Assembly (NCBI RefSeq): GCF_021233355.1
Contig: NZ_CP089507.1
Location: 1,116,001 to 1,180,000 of the forward strand
DNA length: 64,000 bases
DNA from: Luteimonas fraxinea
GTDB lineage: Bacteria; Pseudomonadota; Gammaproteobacteria; Xanthomonadales; Xanthomonadaceae
Direction of reading: 5' to 3'
Under the pieces are notes generated by a model. It did no database searches. It was not told the DNA's origin and saw only the letters and a program-made list of their open reading frames with translations. This document shows positions 9,721-19,481 of this stretch, piece by piece. The position numbers were made by a program, and so were the translations under genes. Position 1 is the first letter of the stretch. Each line of letters starts with the position of its first letter.

Positions 9721-12700
9721 TCATCCGAGATGCCGCCTCGCGTTCCGGAACATCCGTAACCACGGGCTGTCTTCCGGCCAGTCGGCCGGCGCCCAGCTGA
9801 GGTTGGCCGTGCGCGGTGTGCGCTCGGGATGCGGCATCAGGATCGTTGCCCTGCCATCCGTCGAGGCCAAGCCTGCGATGGCGTCCTGGGAGCCGTTCGG
9901 ATTCGCCGGGTAGCTCATGGCCTGTCCGTTGCCATCGACATAGCGCAAAGCCACGGTCGCTGCGATCCGGTCGGCATCGTCGTCGAACTGCACGCGACCT
10001 TCGCCATGGGCGATCGCCACCGGAATCCGAGAACCGGCCATGCCGGTGAAGAACAGCGACGGCGATTCTTCGACTTCGAGCAGGCCGAAGCGCGCCTCGA
10101 ACTGTTCGCTGCGATTGCGCAGCAGGCGCGGCCAGTGCTGGGCGCCGGGGATGATCGGCTTGAGCTGCGACAGCATCTGGCAGCCGTTGCAGACACCGAG
10201 CGAGAACGTGTCGCTGCGGGCGAAGAAGCGTTCGAACGCCGCACGCAGTTCGGCGGTCTCCAGGACCGACGTCGCCCAGCCGCGGCCCGCGCCAAGCACG
10301 TCGCCGTAGCTGAAGCCGCCGCAGGCCACGAGGCCCTGCATCGTCGCCAGATCCACCCGGCCGGCGATCAGGTCGCTCATGTGCACGTCGATCGCGGTGA
10401 AGCCCGCGCGGTCGAACGCGGACGCCATTTCGATCTGGCCGTTGACGCCCTGCTCGCGCAGCACCGCGACCTTCGGTCGTGCGCCGGTCGAGATGTACGG
10501 CGCGGCGACGTCTTCCGACGGATCGAAGGTCAGCACCGGACGCATCGCAGGCGCATCGAAGCGCCGCGCGCTTGCGCGTTCTTCTTCGGCGCATTCCGGG
10601 TTGTCGCGCAATGCCTGCATCGCATGGGTGACCGACCACCAGGCGTCGAACAGCGTCTCCCACTTCCACTCGGCCAGCACGTCCTCGCCGTCGAGCACGC
10701 GGATCGCATTCGCGGTCGTCGGACGGGCGATGCGCTGGGCGCACTCGATCAGGCCGTGACGTGCGACGAGATCGGCGAACTCAGCGCGGTCCTCTGCGGA
10801 GATCTGCACCACCGCGCCCAGTTCTTCGGAGAACAGCGTGCGCAGCGCGTCGCGGTTGCGGTCGTCGCCCCAGCCTTCGAGATCGATGTCGAGGCCGACA
10901 TGCGCGGTGAACGCCATTTCGCAGAGCGCGGCGAACGCGCCGCCGTCGGAGCGGTCGTGATAGGCCATCAGCAGACCAGCCTCACGCGCTTCGCAGATCA
11001 GCTCGAAGAATGCTTTCAGGCGCTCGGGTTCGTCGACGTCTGGAACCGCGCCGCCGAAGCCTTCGAAACACTGCGACAGCACCGAACCACCGAGACGCTG
11101 CTTGCCGGCGCCCAGGCCGATCAGCCACAGCTCGGTGTCGGACTCGCGGCTGAGCAACGGCGTCAGCTGCGTGCGCACGTCGGGCACCGGCGCGAACGCG
11201 GTGACCACCAGCGAGACCGGCGAGACGACCTTGTGCGCAGCGCCGTCGGCCTGCCACTGCGCCTGCATCGACAGCGAATCCTTGCCGACCGGAATCGACA
11301 GGTCGATCTCGGGGCACAATTCCATCGCGACCGCATGCACGGCATCGAACAGGCGCGCGTCTTCGCCAGCGTGTCCGGCGGCAGCCATCCAGTTCGCCGA
11401 CAGCTTGACCCGGTGCAGGGTCTCGACCGGCACGGCGCACAGATTGGTGATCGCCTCGCCTACGGCCATGCGCGCCGCGGCGGCGGAGTCGATCAGCGCC
11501 AGCGGGCTGCGTTCGCCGATCGCCATCGCCTCGCCGGTGAACCCGTCGAAACCGGACAGCGTGATCGCGCAATCGGCGACCGGCAGCTGCCACGGGCCGA
11601 CCATCTGGTCGCGCGCGGTCAGGCCGCCGACGCTGCGGTCGCCGATCGTGACCAGGAATGACTTCGACGCGACCGTCGGATGCGCGAGCACGCGCAGACC
11701 GGCTTCGTGCAGGTCGACGGCGCGGCTGTTGAGCGCCGGCCAGCGATGCGGCGTGGTGCGCGCGGTATCGCGATGCATCTTCGGCGGCTTGCCAAACAGC
11801 ACGTCCATCGGCAGATCGATCGGCCAGTCACGACCGCTGCCGATCGTCTCCAGCGTCGCGCCATGGCCGACCGTCAGATGTTCTTCGGCCGTCGCCACGC
11901 CGACGATCGCGACCGGGCAGCGCTCGCGCGCACAGATCGCTTCGAATTCCTCGACGCGGTCCTGCGGAATGCCGAGCACGTAACGTTCCTGCGATTCGTT
12001 GCACCACAGCTGCATCGGCGACAGCGACGGATCGTCGCTGGGCACGCGATCGAGATCGATGACGCCGCCTACGCTGGAGTCGTGCAGCAGCTCGGGGATC
12101 GCGTTCGACAGACCACCCGCGCCCACGTCGTGGAACCACAGGATCGGGTTGCGGTCACCCAGCGCCACGCAGCGGTCGATGACTTCCTGTACGCGACGCT
12201 CCATCTCCGGGTTGTCGCGCTGCACGGAGGCGAAGTCGAGATCCTCTGCGCTTTCGCCCGAAGCGACCGAACTCGCCGCGCCGCCGCCCAGGCCGATCAG
12301 CATCGCCGGACCGCCTAGCACGACGACAGCGTCGCCGGCCGACAGCGTCTTCTTCTCGACCATCGCGCGATCGATGGCGCCGAGGCCGCCGGCCAGCATG
12401 ATCGGCTTGTCGTAGCCGCGCACCAGACCGTCGTCGCCTTCGGGCAGTTCGAAACTGCGGAAGTAGCCGAGCAGGTTCGGGCGGCCGAACTCGTTGTTGA
12501 ACGCGGCGCCGCCGAGCGGGCCGTCGAGCATGATTTCGAGCGCAGGCGCCATGCGCGGATTCAGCGCGCGGGGCGCCTCCCACGGCTGCGGCAGCGTCGG
12601 AATGCGCAGGTGCGAGACCGAGAACCCGGTCAGGCCGGCCTTGGGCTTGCCGCCGCGGCCGGTCGCACCTTCGTCGCGGATTTCGCCGCCGGCACCGGTG

Positions 12701-13623
12701 GCCGCGCCCGCGAACGGCGAGATCGCGGTCGGATGGTTGTGGGTCTCGACCTTGATGCAGAACGCGCTGTCGATCAGCGGTTCGCTGCGGTATTCGAACG
12801 ACACCGGATCGGGCCGGAAGCGACGCGCCGGATAGCCTTCGACGACCGCGGCGTTGTCGCTGTAGGCCGACAGCGTGTGTTCGGGCGTGGTCGCGTGCGT
12901 GTGGCGGATCATGCCGAACAGCGATTGCGCGCGGCCGTTGCGCTGCATGTCCTCGCCGTCGATGGTCCACGACGCGTTGAAGATCTTGTGCCGGCAATGC
13001 TCGGAGTTCGCCTGCGCGAACATCATCAGCTCGACGTCGGCGGGATCGCGGCCCAGCGCGCCGAAGCGCTCGCGCAGGTAGGCGATCTCGTCGTCGGCCA
13101 GCGCCAGGCCGAGGCGACGGTTGGCGGCGTCGAGATCATCGAGCGCGATGCGTTCGAGCGCGCCGCGGGCGGGCGCCGCGAACAGCGCGTCGGCGGCGTC
13201 CACGTCGCCCAGCAGCGACTGCGTCATCGGGTCGTGCAGCAACTTCGAGACCGCTGCCTGCGTAGCCGCATCGCCCGGCCAGCCGCGCAGATCCAGCCGC
13301 AGGCCGCGTTCGACCCGATGCACCGGCAGGCCGGCGCCGCGCAGCAGCTCGGTCGACTTGCTGGCCCACGGCGAAATCGTGCCCAGCCGCGGCGAGACGT
13401 AGCGCGAGACCGCGCCATCGACGCGCGCCGGTGCGGAACCGGCATCGACCTCGAGGATGCGTCGCAGCGTGGCATCGTCGGGCGACTGCCCGGCCTCGGC
13501 TTCGACGAAGTAGACATGCCAGGCACCGGCGACGGAAAGCGCGGGCGACACCGACTGCAGACGTGCTTCAAGCCGTTCGCGGCGGAACAGCGACAGGGCC
13601 TGCTGGCCCTCGAGGACGATCAT
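9721..13623 (-). CDS. purL: Phosphoribosylformylglycinamidine synthase, large single-chain type
   Basis: Catalyses the fourth step of purine synthesis: FGAR + glutamine + ATP to FGAM. The 1300 residues match the proteobacterial single-chain enzyme. N-terminal PurS-like and linker regions come first. The first synthetase half carries [12 protein letters not shown] and a GATGRGG loop, followed by a second AIRS-like half. A C-terminal class I glutamine amidotransferase has nucleophile Cys1145 (GVCNGCQML) and His1265/Glu1267 (MPHPER). A TACAAT hexamer on the minus strand about 30 nt before the start could be a -10. It is cytosolic, and dsbC lies 88 bp upstream on the same strand. Identity is essentially certain. 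Confidence 0.98.
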   Translation of the reverse strand: MIVLEGQQALSLFRRERLEARLQSVSPALSVAGAWHVYFVEAEAGQSPDDATLRRILEVDAGSAPARVDGAVSRYVSPRLGTISPWASKSTELLRGAGLPVHRVERGLRLDLRGWPGDAATQAAVSKLLHDPMTQSLLGDVDAADALFAAPARGALERIALDDLDAANRRLGLALADDEIAYLRERFGALGRDPADVELMMFAQANSEHCRHKIFNASWTIDGEDMQRNGRAQSLFGMIRHTHATTPEHTLSAYSDNAAVVEGYPARRFRPDPVSFEYRSEPLIDSAFCIKVETHNHPTAISPFAGAATGAGGEIRDEGATGRGGKPKAGLTGFSVSHLRIPTLPQPWEAPRALNPRMAPALEIMLDGPLGGAAFNNEFGRPNLLGYFRSFELPEGDDGLVRGYDKPIMLAGGLGAIDRAMVEKKTLSAGDAVVVLGGPAMLIGLGGGAASSVASGESAEDLDFASVQRDNPEMERRVQEVIDRCVALGDRNPILWFHDVGAGGLSNAIPELLHDSSVGGVIDLDRVPSDDPSLSPMQLWCNESQERYVLGIPQDRVEEFEAICARERCPVAIVGVATAEEHLTVGHGATLETIGSGRDWPIDLPMDVLFGKPPKMHRDTARTTPHRWPALNSRAVDLHEAGLRVLAHPTVASKSFLVTIGDRSVGGLTARDQMVGPWQLPVADCAITLSGFDGFTGEAMAIGERSPLALIDSAAAARMAVGEAITNLCAVPVETLHRVKLSANWMAAAGHAGEDARLFDAVHAVAMELCPEIDLSIPVGKDSLSMQAQWQADGAAHKVVSPVSLVVTAFAPVPDVRTQLTPLLSRESDTELWLIGLGAGKQRLGGSVLSQCFEGFGGAVPDVDEPERLKAFFELICEAREAGLLMAYHDRSDGGAFAALCEMAFTAHVGLDIDLEGWGDDRNRDALRTLFSEELGAVVQISAEDRAEFADLVARHGLIECAQRIARPTTANAIRVLDGEDVLAEWKWETLFDAWWSVTHAMQALRDNPECAEEERASARRFDAPAMRPVLTFDPSEDVAAPYISTGARPKVAVLREQGVNGQIEMASAFDRAGFTAIDVHMSDLIAGRVDLATMQGLVACGGFSYGDVLGAGRGWATSVLETAELRAAFERFFARSDTFSLGVCNGCQMLSQLKPIIPGAQHWPRLLRNRSEQFEARFGLLEVEESPSLFFTGMAGSRIPVAIAHGEGRVQFDDDADRIAATVALRYVDGNGQAMSYPANPNGSQDAIAGLASTDGRATILMPHPERTPRTANLSWAPADWPEDSPWLRMFRNARRHLG

Positions 13624-13711
13624 GTCCGGGGAAACCGTATTTCAGGGCCGGCCATTGTAGCCAATGGCCGCGCCCGCTGCCCCCACCGCGCGCGTGCGCG
13701 GGGGTCTTCGC

Positions 13712-14521
13712 TCAGCGACTGCCGCCAGCGGCCTCGCCATCGAGACGCTGCAGCGCTTCGAGCAGCTGGTCCGGCGGCATGTAGCCCGGCATCTGGGTGC
13801 CGTCGGCAGCGATGATCATCGGCGTACCGGTGAGGCCGGCGCGCTGGCCGAGTGCGTAATGCGAGGCGACCGGGTTCTCGCAGGCCTTGGAATCGACACG
13901 ACGGCCGGCCTTGGCATCGGTGAGCGCTTTCTTGCGGTCGGCTGCGCACCAGACCGATTCCATCAGGCGGAAATCGTCGCTGCCGGGGCCCATGCGCGGG
14001 TACGCCAGGTACTCGATCGCGATGCCGCGCTTGTTGTACTCGGCGATTTCCTCGTGCAGACGACGGCAGTAGCCGCACTCGACGTCGGTGAAGACCGACA
14101 CCGTGTACTTCGGATTGGCCGGCGCGAAGATGATGCGCTGGTCTTCCGGCACTTCTGACAACAGGCGCTGGCGCAGCTTCGACAAGCCGGCCTGGCTCAG
14201 ATCACGCTTCTCGCGCGCATCGAACAGGCTGCCCTGCAGCACGTAGCGGCCGTCGTTGCTGACGTAGAGCACCTGCCCGGAGACCACGACTTCCTGAAAG
14301 CCCGGCAGCGGCGCATCGGACACGCTTTCGATCGACACGCGGGGATTGATCGACAGGATCGCGTCGCGTGCCTCGGCAGCGGGCGAACCGGCCGGCGCTT
14401 CGATCGCGGCTGGTGCCGGCGTCGCGGGCGTCGCTGCTGCGGCGGCGTCGGGCGCACCCGGGCTCTGGGCACAGGCGGACAGGCTGAAGGCGCCAAGCAG
14501 CGCGAACACGTATCGCTTCAT
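13712..14521 (-). CDS. dsbC: DsbC-family thiol:disulfide isomerase, predicted lipoprotein
   Basis: 269 residues from the ATG at 14521. This start is preferred because it begins a signal sequence with lipobox LSAC (Cys17); a longer open frame upstream has no such features. An Ala/Pro-rich linker (20-50) precedes a DsbC dimerisation-like segment (about 50-110). The thioredoxin fold carries FTDVECGYCRRL with catalytic Cys149 and Cys152; CGYC is the DsbC active-site tetrapeptide. It should reshuffle wrong disulfides in the periplasm and be kept reduced by DsbD, whose candidate gene is at 45055. The lipobox is unusual compared with soluble E. coli DsbC. DsbG is the alternative, but the motif favours DsbC. 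Confidence 0.9.
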   Translation of the reverse strand: MKRYVFALLGAFSLSACAQSPGAPDAAAAATPATPAPAAIEAPAGSPAAEARDAILSINPRVSIESVSDAPLPGFQEVVVSGQVLYVSNDGRYVLQGSLFDAREKRDLSQAGLSKLRQRLLSEVPEDQRIIFAPANPKYTVSVFTDVECGYCRRLHEEIAEYNKRGIAIEYLAYPRMGPGSDDFRLMESVWCAADRKKALTDAKAGRRVDSKACENPVASHYALGQRAGLTGTPMIIAADGTQMPGYMPPDQLLEALQRLDGEAAGGSR

Positions 14522-14726
14522 CGAATCTGACGACCAACAGCGGGGGCGATCCCGGGGGCGGCCATTCTGGCATGAAGGGATGGGGCGGGCTCCGGGTGCC
14601 TTGGAGCGGGGCTGGGGGCGTTCATGGTGGGGCTCGGGTGGTGGCTTGGTGGGCCAGGCTTGGCGATGGAAGCCCCGGTTTGGCGCGCTCGAACGCGCAG
14701 CGACGTGGAGTCGTTCTGCTTCGTAG

Positions 14727-14753
14727 GATGGGTTGAGCGAAGCGAAACCCATC
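14727..14753. repeat. GATGGGTT/AACCCATC palindromic element
   Basis: GATGGGTT (14727-14734) and AACCCATC (14746-14753) flank GAGCGAAGCGA. From memory this looks like an extragenic palindrome found in many gammaproteobacterial genomes. It lies in the 710-bp gap between dsbC and xerD, where no gene is supported. Confidence 0.5.
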
Positions 14754-14791
14754 GCTCGCGGTTCGCGTGGAGGGTTCACTGCGATCTGCTG

Positions 14792-15050
14792 CCCTCACCC
14801 CAACCCCTCTCCCGGGGGAGAGGGGCTCAATCCCGAAGCTTCGACGGATCACACGTCCAATCAAGCGGCGCTAGGTTTGATCGATGCATTCGGTCTATGC
14901 GGCGGGCCCCCTCCGGGCGGATCACATTCAACAAGCGGCGCGCGCATAGCGCAGTGATCGACGCGAACGAACCAGCGTATTGCTAGCGCACATTGAATCC
15001 GCACCTCTCCCTCCGGGAAAGGTCGACGCGCGTAGCGCGTCGGGTGAGGG
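14792..15050. repeat. Inverted pair of CCCTCACCC...CTCTCCC elements
   Basis: 14792-14826 reads CCCTCACCC, then CTCTCCC-GGGGGAGAGGGGC. 15001-15050 is the same motif family in the opposite orientation, with an extra GACGCGCTACGCGCGTC hairpin. Two inverted REP-like units this close suggest a REPIN-type mobile doublet. Confidence 0.5.
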
Positions 15051-15161
15051 CTGGCGGGAAAACTCATTAGCCGCAGGAAGCGCTGACCCGGCGATGCATG
15101 CGGGATGTCCAACGTATCCGCGCGGGCTTGATCGAACTGCTGTCGGCCCTTCGCTTCGTCG

Positions 15162-15234
15162 CCCGTCCGGCCCGGCGAAGCACGCCGGGCGTTCGCGGTC
15201 GTGCGAGCCGATGGCTCGCAAACACGACCGCTCA
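15162..15234 (-). repeat. Structured stop-codon element, copy A (xerD 3' end)
   Basis: The minus-strand element starts with the xerD stop TGA. A bulged hairpin follows: outer helix CGGTCGTG/CACGACCG, inner helix CGAGCC/GGCTCG, 3-nt loop. Next comes a constant block of about 34 bp (15162-15195) containing GCCCGGCG-TGCTT-CGCCGGGC. The constant block recurs at 17084-17117, with the first hairpin altered but refolded. Confidence 0.65.
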
Positions 15235-16218
15235 CCCCCTCGGATGATGCGTGGCGTGCAGCCGCTTGAGCTGTTCGCGCGCCACCAGCGTGTAGATCTG
15301 CGTCGTCGACAGCGAGCTGTGGCCGAGCAGCATCTGCAGCGCGCGCAGATCGGCGCCGTGGTTGAGCAGATGGGTGGCGAAGCTGTGGCGCAGGCCGTGC
15401 GGGCTGATGCGGGCGGGGTCGATGCCGGCCGCGGCGGCGTGGCGCTTCACCAGCACCCAGAACTGTTGCCGACTCATCGCCGTGCGGCGCGCCGTCAGGA
15501 ACAACGGCGTATCACCGGCAGCATCGCGCGCCAGGCTCTTGCCGCCGGCAAGCGTCGGACGTGCTTCATCGAGATAGCGCTGCAGCCAGTGCTGCGCTTC
15601 CTCGCCCAGCGGCACGAGGCGCGTGCGCTCGCCCTTGCCGGTCACGCGTAATGCGCCCTGGCGCAGGTTGACGCCGTTCGCCGGCAGGTCGACCAGTTCG
15701 CTGACGCGCAGGCCACATGCGTACATCAGCTCCAGCATCGTGCGATCGCGCAGGCCGTCGACGCTGGTGGTGTCGGGCACGCCGAGCAGCGCGTCGATCT
15801 CGGACTCGCCGAGCGCCTTCGGCAGCGAGCGCGGCAGCTTCGGCGGATCGAGCAGCGCAGTGGGATCGTCGACGCGTCCGTGCCGGCGCTGGCGATGCGC
15901 AAAAAACGCGCGCAGCGCGGACAGCAGGCGTGCATTGCTGCGCGGCGACCAGCCGTGCCGCGTGCGCCAGGCGAGATGTTCGAACAAGGCGACACGATCG
16001 GCGTGCGCAATCCCGCCATCGCGTCCGTCGCGCCAGCGCGCGAGCCCTTCGAGATCGCGCCGGTACGCGGCCGCGGTCTGGTTCGCGATGCCGTGCTCGG
16101 CCCAGAACGCATCGAGAAAGCCCTCGATATCGCGGCGATCCTCGTCGCGCAACGGCGGCAATGCGACCGCGAGCGCGCGGCGTTCTGCAGGTGTCGTCGT
16201 GGTGCTGCGGCTGGACAT
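15232..16218 (-). CDS. xerD: Tyrosine recombinase XerD
   Basis: A 328-residue site-specific recombinase of the XerC/XerD pair that resolves chromosome dimers at dif with FtsK. The N-terminal core-binding domain spans about 28-115. The catalytic residues are visible: Arg171 (ACGLRVSEL), Lys195 (TGKGERTR), His274-x-x-Arg277 (HGLRHSF), His300 (LLGHSS) and nucleophile Tyr309 (TTQIYT). The N-terminus is about 20-30 residues longer than in typical XerD. The neighbouring dsbC matches the xerD-dsbC order of other gammaproteobacteria and supports XerD over XerC. The stop codon starts a structured repeat. The RDD-family gene is divergent, 43 bp away. Confidence 0.93.
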   Translation of the reverse strand: MSSRSTTTTPAERRALAVALPPLRDEDRRDIEGFLDAFWAEHGIANQTAAAYRRDLEGLARWRDGRDGGIAHADRVALFEHLAWRTRHGWSPRSNARLLSALRAFFAHRQRRHGRVDDPTALLDPPKLPRSLPKALGESEIDALLGVPDTTSVDGLRDRTMLELMYACGLRVSELVDLPANGVNLRQGALRVTGKGERTRLVPLGEEAQHWLQRYLDEARPTLAGGKSLARDAAGDTPLFLTARRTAMSRQQFWVLVKRHAAAAGIDPARISPHGLRHSFATHLLNHGADLRALQMLLGHSSLSTTQIYTLVAREQLKRLHATHHPRG

Positions 16219-16261
16219 CGACGACAGCTTAGACGCTCGACGCTGCGGCTATGCTTTGCCG

Positions 16262-16750
16262 ATGTCCGACACCTCGATGCCGCCCGTCATCCCGCCCCGC
16301 CCCTGGATCGGCTGGCGCCTGTTGGCGATGGTCTACGACCTGTGGCCGGCGCTGGCTTTGTGGCTGCTGCTGTCGGCGGCATTCACTGCGGCCTTTACCT
16401 TTCTCGGCCACCACGATGCGCACGAGAACATCGCGCCGCTGAGTGGACTGCAGCTCGCATTGTGGGCGGCGTGCTGGCTGGTGACCGGTCTGTATGCCGT
16501 CATCAGCTGGCGCAATGGCGGACAGACGCTCGGCATGCGGCCGTGGCGTTTGCGTGTGCGCGCAATGGACGGCGGACGGGCATCGACGCGGGCGTTGTGG
16601 GTGCGCTTCGGTGTGGCGACGGTGTCGCTGCTGGCCGGCGGCTTGGGCTTCTGGTGGGCGTGGGTCGATCGTGAGCGGCTGACCTGGCATGACCGGGCGA
16701 GTCGGACGCGGGTGGTGCGGGAGGCGAAGCGGGGATTGCAGGGCAATTGA
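16262..16750 (+). CDS. RDD-family inner membrane protein
   Basis: 162 residues from the ATG at 16262. The open frame extends further upstream, but that part is antisense to xerD and has no membrane features. The RDD hallmark is visible near the N-terminus (PRPWIGWRLLAMVYDLWP, Arg and Asp), with hydrophobic segments at about 18-42, 60-80 and 115-135 and a conserved-looking GGQTLGMRPWRLRV loop. RDD proteins are small membrane proteins, some linked to Na+/H+ exchange, but the function of this one is unknown. It faces xerD head to head. Confidence 0.85.
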   Translation: MSDTSMPPVIPPRPWIGWRLLAMVYDLWPALALWLLLSAAFTAAFTFLGHHDAHENIAPLSGLQLALWAACWLVTGLYAVISWRNGGQTLGMRPWRLRVRAMDGGRASTRALWVRFGVATVSLLAGGLGFWWAWVDRERLTWHDRASRTRVVREAKRGLQGN

Positions 16751-16802
16751 TTCGTCACGCCCGTATCGCACCCGGACACAACGCCGGCTTGGCGCCTGAA
16801 CT

Positions 16803-16971
16803 CGTCATCCCGGCGGAGGCCGGGATCCAGAGACTTGGACTCGTTTGACGGTTCTCTCTGCGCTTTCACTGCAGAAGCGAGATCGCTCTTTCAGCAGCCG
16901 ATTGACTGAGTACCCGATACGCGGATCGCGCCGAGCCCAGTCACTGGATCCCGGCCTGCGCCGGGATGACG
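16803..16971. repeat. REPIN: inverted pair of 28-bp REP sequences
   Basis: 16803-16830 (CGTCATCCCGGC.. to ..GGGATCCAG) and 16944-16971 are reverse complements of each other with one mismatch in 28. Each has an internal CCGGC/GCCGG hairpin, and they are 113 bp apart. This is the layout of a REP doublet mobilised by a RAYT transposase. It fills most of the 405-bp gap between the convergent RDD gene and lptG, where no gene is supported. Confidence 0.75.
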
Positions 16972-17083
16972 GCGTTCGGGTTGGCCGCAACAGCCGTCCG
17001 CCGTCGAGCCTCGTCCGGCCTCGCGACGCATTCGGCACCGCGCGCGCCGCACGTTGATGTCTTTTTGACGAGTCGTTCCAGCT

Positions 17084-17158
17084 CCCGTCCGGCCCGGCGA
17101 AGCACGCCGGGCGTTCGGCGCACCCGCGCGGCAGTGCCGCGCGAACGGGTGCGCCTCA
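17084..17158 (-). repeat. Structured stop-codon element, copy B (lptG 3' end)
   Basis: Starts at the lptG stop TGA. Outer helix GGCGCACCCG/CGGGTGCGCC and inner helix GCGCGGC/GCCGCGC (3-nt loop) are followed by the same constant block as at 15162-15195. The helices are unrelated in sequence to copy A, but the architecture, including the one-sided bulge, is the same. Confidence 0.65.
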
Positions 17159-18265
17159 CCCACTCCGGCGTCGGAAGAGGCTCCACGAAATGATCAGCAT
17201 CACCACAGGCGGTACGAGATACGCCAGGCGGTAATCGATGCGGTACACGGCGGCGAGTTTCACGATCTGCGTCTGACCCAGCCAGAAGCCGAGCGCGAAG
17301 ACGACGCCGATGAAGAGGCGCTTGCCTGCGTTGCCGCTGCGCAAGGAGCCGAATGCGAACGGGATCGCAGCCAGACACAGCGCGAGCACGTTGAGCGGAT
17401 AGAACCACTTGCCCCAGTAATGCTCTTCGAACTCGCTGGCATCGAGCTGGTTGCGGTGCCGGTACTCGATGCCCGCGCGCAGTTCGCTTGCCGGCATGTA
17501 GCGCGGGCGCCAGATGTTGCTGGCGCTGGCGGCCAGCGTGGTCGCGTCGAGTTGCGAATCCCAGTGTTCTTCCAGCGCTTCGGTACGCGTCACCGCGCGC
17601 GGTTCGAACCAGGTGCGCTGCACGTTGCGCAGCAGCCAGCCGTCGACGCCGTGCTCGGCGGTCTTGGCGTGCGCCACCGATTCCAGCCGCCCGTCGCTGG
17701 CGAATTCGAACAGGCGCACGTCCTGCAGCTGGATGCGCGCGCCTGCCCCATCGCTGATCTCGGTGCCGTTCTGCGCATTGAGGAACGTATCGCCCTCGCG
17801 CGCCCACAGGCCCGAATAGCGGCCCACGATCATGTCGCTCGAGCGCGCAGCCGACTTCATGCTGTCGGCGCTGCGCTGGGCCATCGGGCCGAGCGTTTCG
17901 CCGTTGATCACCATCACCGCCGTCATCAACAGCAGCGGCAGCGCGACCGACACGCTCAATCGAGTGCGCGACAGGCCCACGGCGCGCATCGCAATCAGTT
18001 CCGAGGTCGCCGCCAGCTGCCCCAGGCCCATCAGCGAGCCGATGACCGCCGCGGTCGGGAACATCACATAGGCGCGGCGTGGCAGCGTCTGCAGGATGTA
18101 GGTGATCGCGCCGAAATAGGTGTAGTCGCCCTGCCCGACGGCGCCGATCTCGTTGACGCCGGCCATCAGCGCGTCGAGACCGACCAGCACCACCCAGGTC
18201 GCCAGCACCATCACGGTGACGACCTTGGCGACATACAGATCATGGATACGCAGCAAAGGCCTCAT
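17156..18265 (-). CDS. lptG: LPS export permease LptG
   Basis: 369 residues. The ATG at 18265 overlaps the lptF stop (ATGA), which decides the start and implies translational coupling. LptG and LptF form the inner-membrane part of the LptB2FG transporter that extracts LPS and passes it to LptC. The YjgP/YjgQ architecture is visible: membrane segments near 10-35 and 55-85, a periplasmic beta-jellyroll at about 120-260, and membrane segments in the last 100 residues. It is second in the lptF-lptG operon, divergent from pepA. Confidence 0.95.
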   Translation of the reverse strand: MRPLLRIHDLYVAKVVTVMVLATWVVLVGLDALMAGVNEIGAVGQGDYTYFGAITYILQTLPRRAYVMFPTAAVIGSLMGLGQLAATSELIAMRAVGLSRTRLSVSVALPLLLMTAVMVINGETLGPMAQRSADSMKSAARSSDMIVGRYSGLWAREGDTFLNAQNGTEISDGAGARIQLQDVRLFEFASDGRLESVAHAKTAEHGVDGWLLRNVQRTWFEPRAVTRTEALEEHWDSQLDATTLAASASNIWRPRYMPASELRAGIEYRHRNQLDASEFEEHYWGKWFYPLNVLALCLAAIPFAFGSLRSGNAGKRLFIGVVFALGFWLGQTQIVKLAAVYRIDYRLAYLVPPVVMLIISWSLFRRRSG

Positions 18266-19347
18266 TTCGCGCGCCTCCATTTGGGCGCAGTCACCCGGCC
18301 ATCGGTGAAATACATCCAGGCCGCAAAGCCGAGCAGCGGCAGCACCAGCCACCACAGGCCCAGCAGTACCGGAATGCGCCCTTCGGCGACCCAGTCCTTG
18401 CCGAGCATCATCAGATTCATGCCCATCACATAAGCGAGGAAGCCGGTCATCATCCGGCCGTAGCGCGCCTGACGCGGCGGGCTGCGCGCCAGCGGCACGG
18501 CCAGCAGCGCGAACGCCAGCGTCAGCAGCACCGGGGCAAGGCGGTAGTGCAGCTCGGCATGGGCTTCGGGGCGCGCATCGCCGAACAGCGAGAGCGTCGG
18601 CTGCAGCTCCGGATCATCGCCATCGGCGCGCGATTCGACCGCCGGCAGGCGCAGCTCGTTGCTGGCGTAGCGCATCAGCCGGTAGTCGAGACCGGCATCG
18701 AGCGGGCCTTCAACGCGGAAGCCTTCATCGAGACGCAGGAAACGCTCGGTGCCGTCGATGCTCAGCGCGCCAGTCAGCGAGGTGGTGACATCCATGCGCC
18801 CTTCGTCCTGCCGATAAACGAACACGCGGCCGAGCTTGCTGCCGTCGTCGGACATCGCATTGACGTAGACCACGCCGCCACCGCCGGGGAACTCAACGAA
18901 GCGGCCGGCCTCAAGACCGGTCACCAGCAGGCTGCGCTGACCGGCCTCGATCATCTGCTGCGAATAGTCGCGTGCCCACGGGCCCAGCCACAGCGAACAG
19001 GCGCCGATCACCAGCAGCATCGGTCCCACCACCAGCGACAGCGGCCGCAGCAGGCGGCGCGGGCCGATACCGACCGAGGTCAGCACCGGCATTTCCGAAT
19101 CCCGGTACAACCGACCGAAGCCCAGCATCAGCCCGAGCATCAGGCCCAGCGGCAGGATCAGCGGCATATAACTGATGACCGACAGGCCCAGCTGGGCCAG
19201 CATCAGCTTGGCCGGCACCCGGCCGCGGGCGATGTCGCTCAGTACGTCCGCGAACACGCCGCCCAGGCTCACGATCAGCAGCACCACGAGGGCGGCGAAC
19301 GTGGACTGGGCCAACTCGCGGGACAGGTATCGGTCGAGCTTCGACAT
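18262..19347 (-). CDS. lptF: LPS export permease LptF
   Basis: 361 residues from MSKLDRYLSRELAQS, a typical LptF start with an amphipathic helix before the first membrane segment. The in-frame extension upstream to 19464 is low complexity and reaches into the pepA promoter. Membrane segments lie at about 14-36 and 53-75, a periplasmic domain at about 115-260, and three hydrophobic segments near the C-terminus. It is the partner of LptG in LPS extraction, first gene of the operon, and divergent from pepA with 134 bp between starts, the arrangement seen in many gammaproteobacteria. Confidence 0.94.
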   Translation of the reverse strand: MSKLDRYLSRELAQSTFAALVVLLIVSLGGVFADVLSDIARGRVPAKLMLAQLGLSVISYMPLILPLGLMLGLMLGFGRLYRDSEMPVLTSVGIGPRRLLRPLSLVVGPMLLVIGACSLWLGPWARDYSQQMIEAGQRSLLVTGLEAGRFVEFPGGGGVVYVNAMSDDGSKLGRVFVYRQDEGRMDVTTSLTGALSIDGTERFLRLDEGFRVEGPLDAGLDYRLMRYASNELRLPAVESRADGDDPELQPTLSLFGDARPEAHAELHYRLAPVLLTLAFALLAVPLARSPPRQARYGRMMTGFLAYVMGMNLMMLGKDWVAEGRIPVLLGLWWLVLPLLGFAAWMYFTDGRVTAPKWRRAK

Positions 19348-19481
19348 CGTGTGTGGGGGCTTTGCTTTAGACTTGGGGGTTCGTCCAGCCGCGCCACCAC
19401 GGCGCTTCTGCAGCGGCAAGCCTGACTGGGCGCCGCGCGCTGGACCGTGAAGTGTACCGATCACCCCATGGAATCTGGTTG

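Noticed and set aside
9829..11661. 610-codon plus-strand frame inside purL
   Set aside because: Antisense to a certain gene; Arg/His/Gln-rich composition without motifs, typical of high-GC shadow frames.
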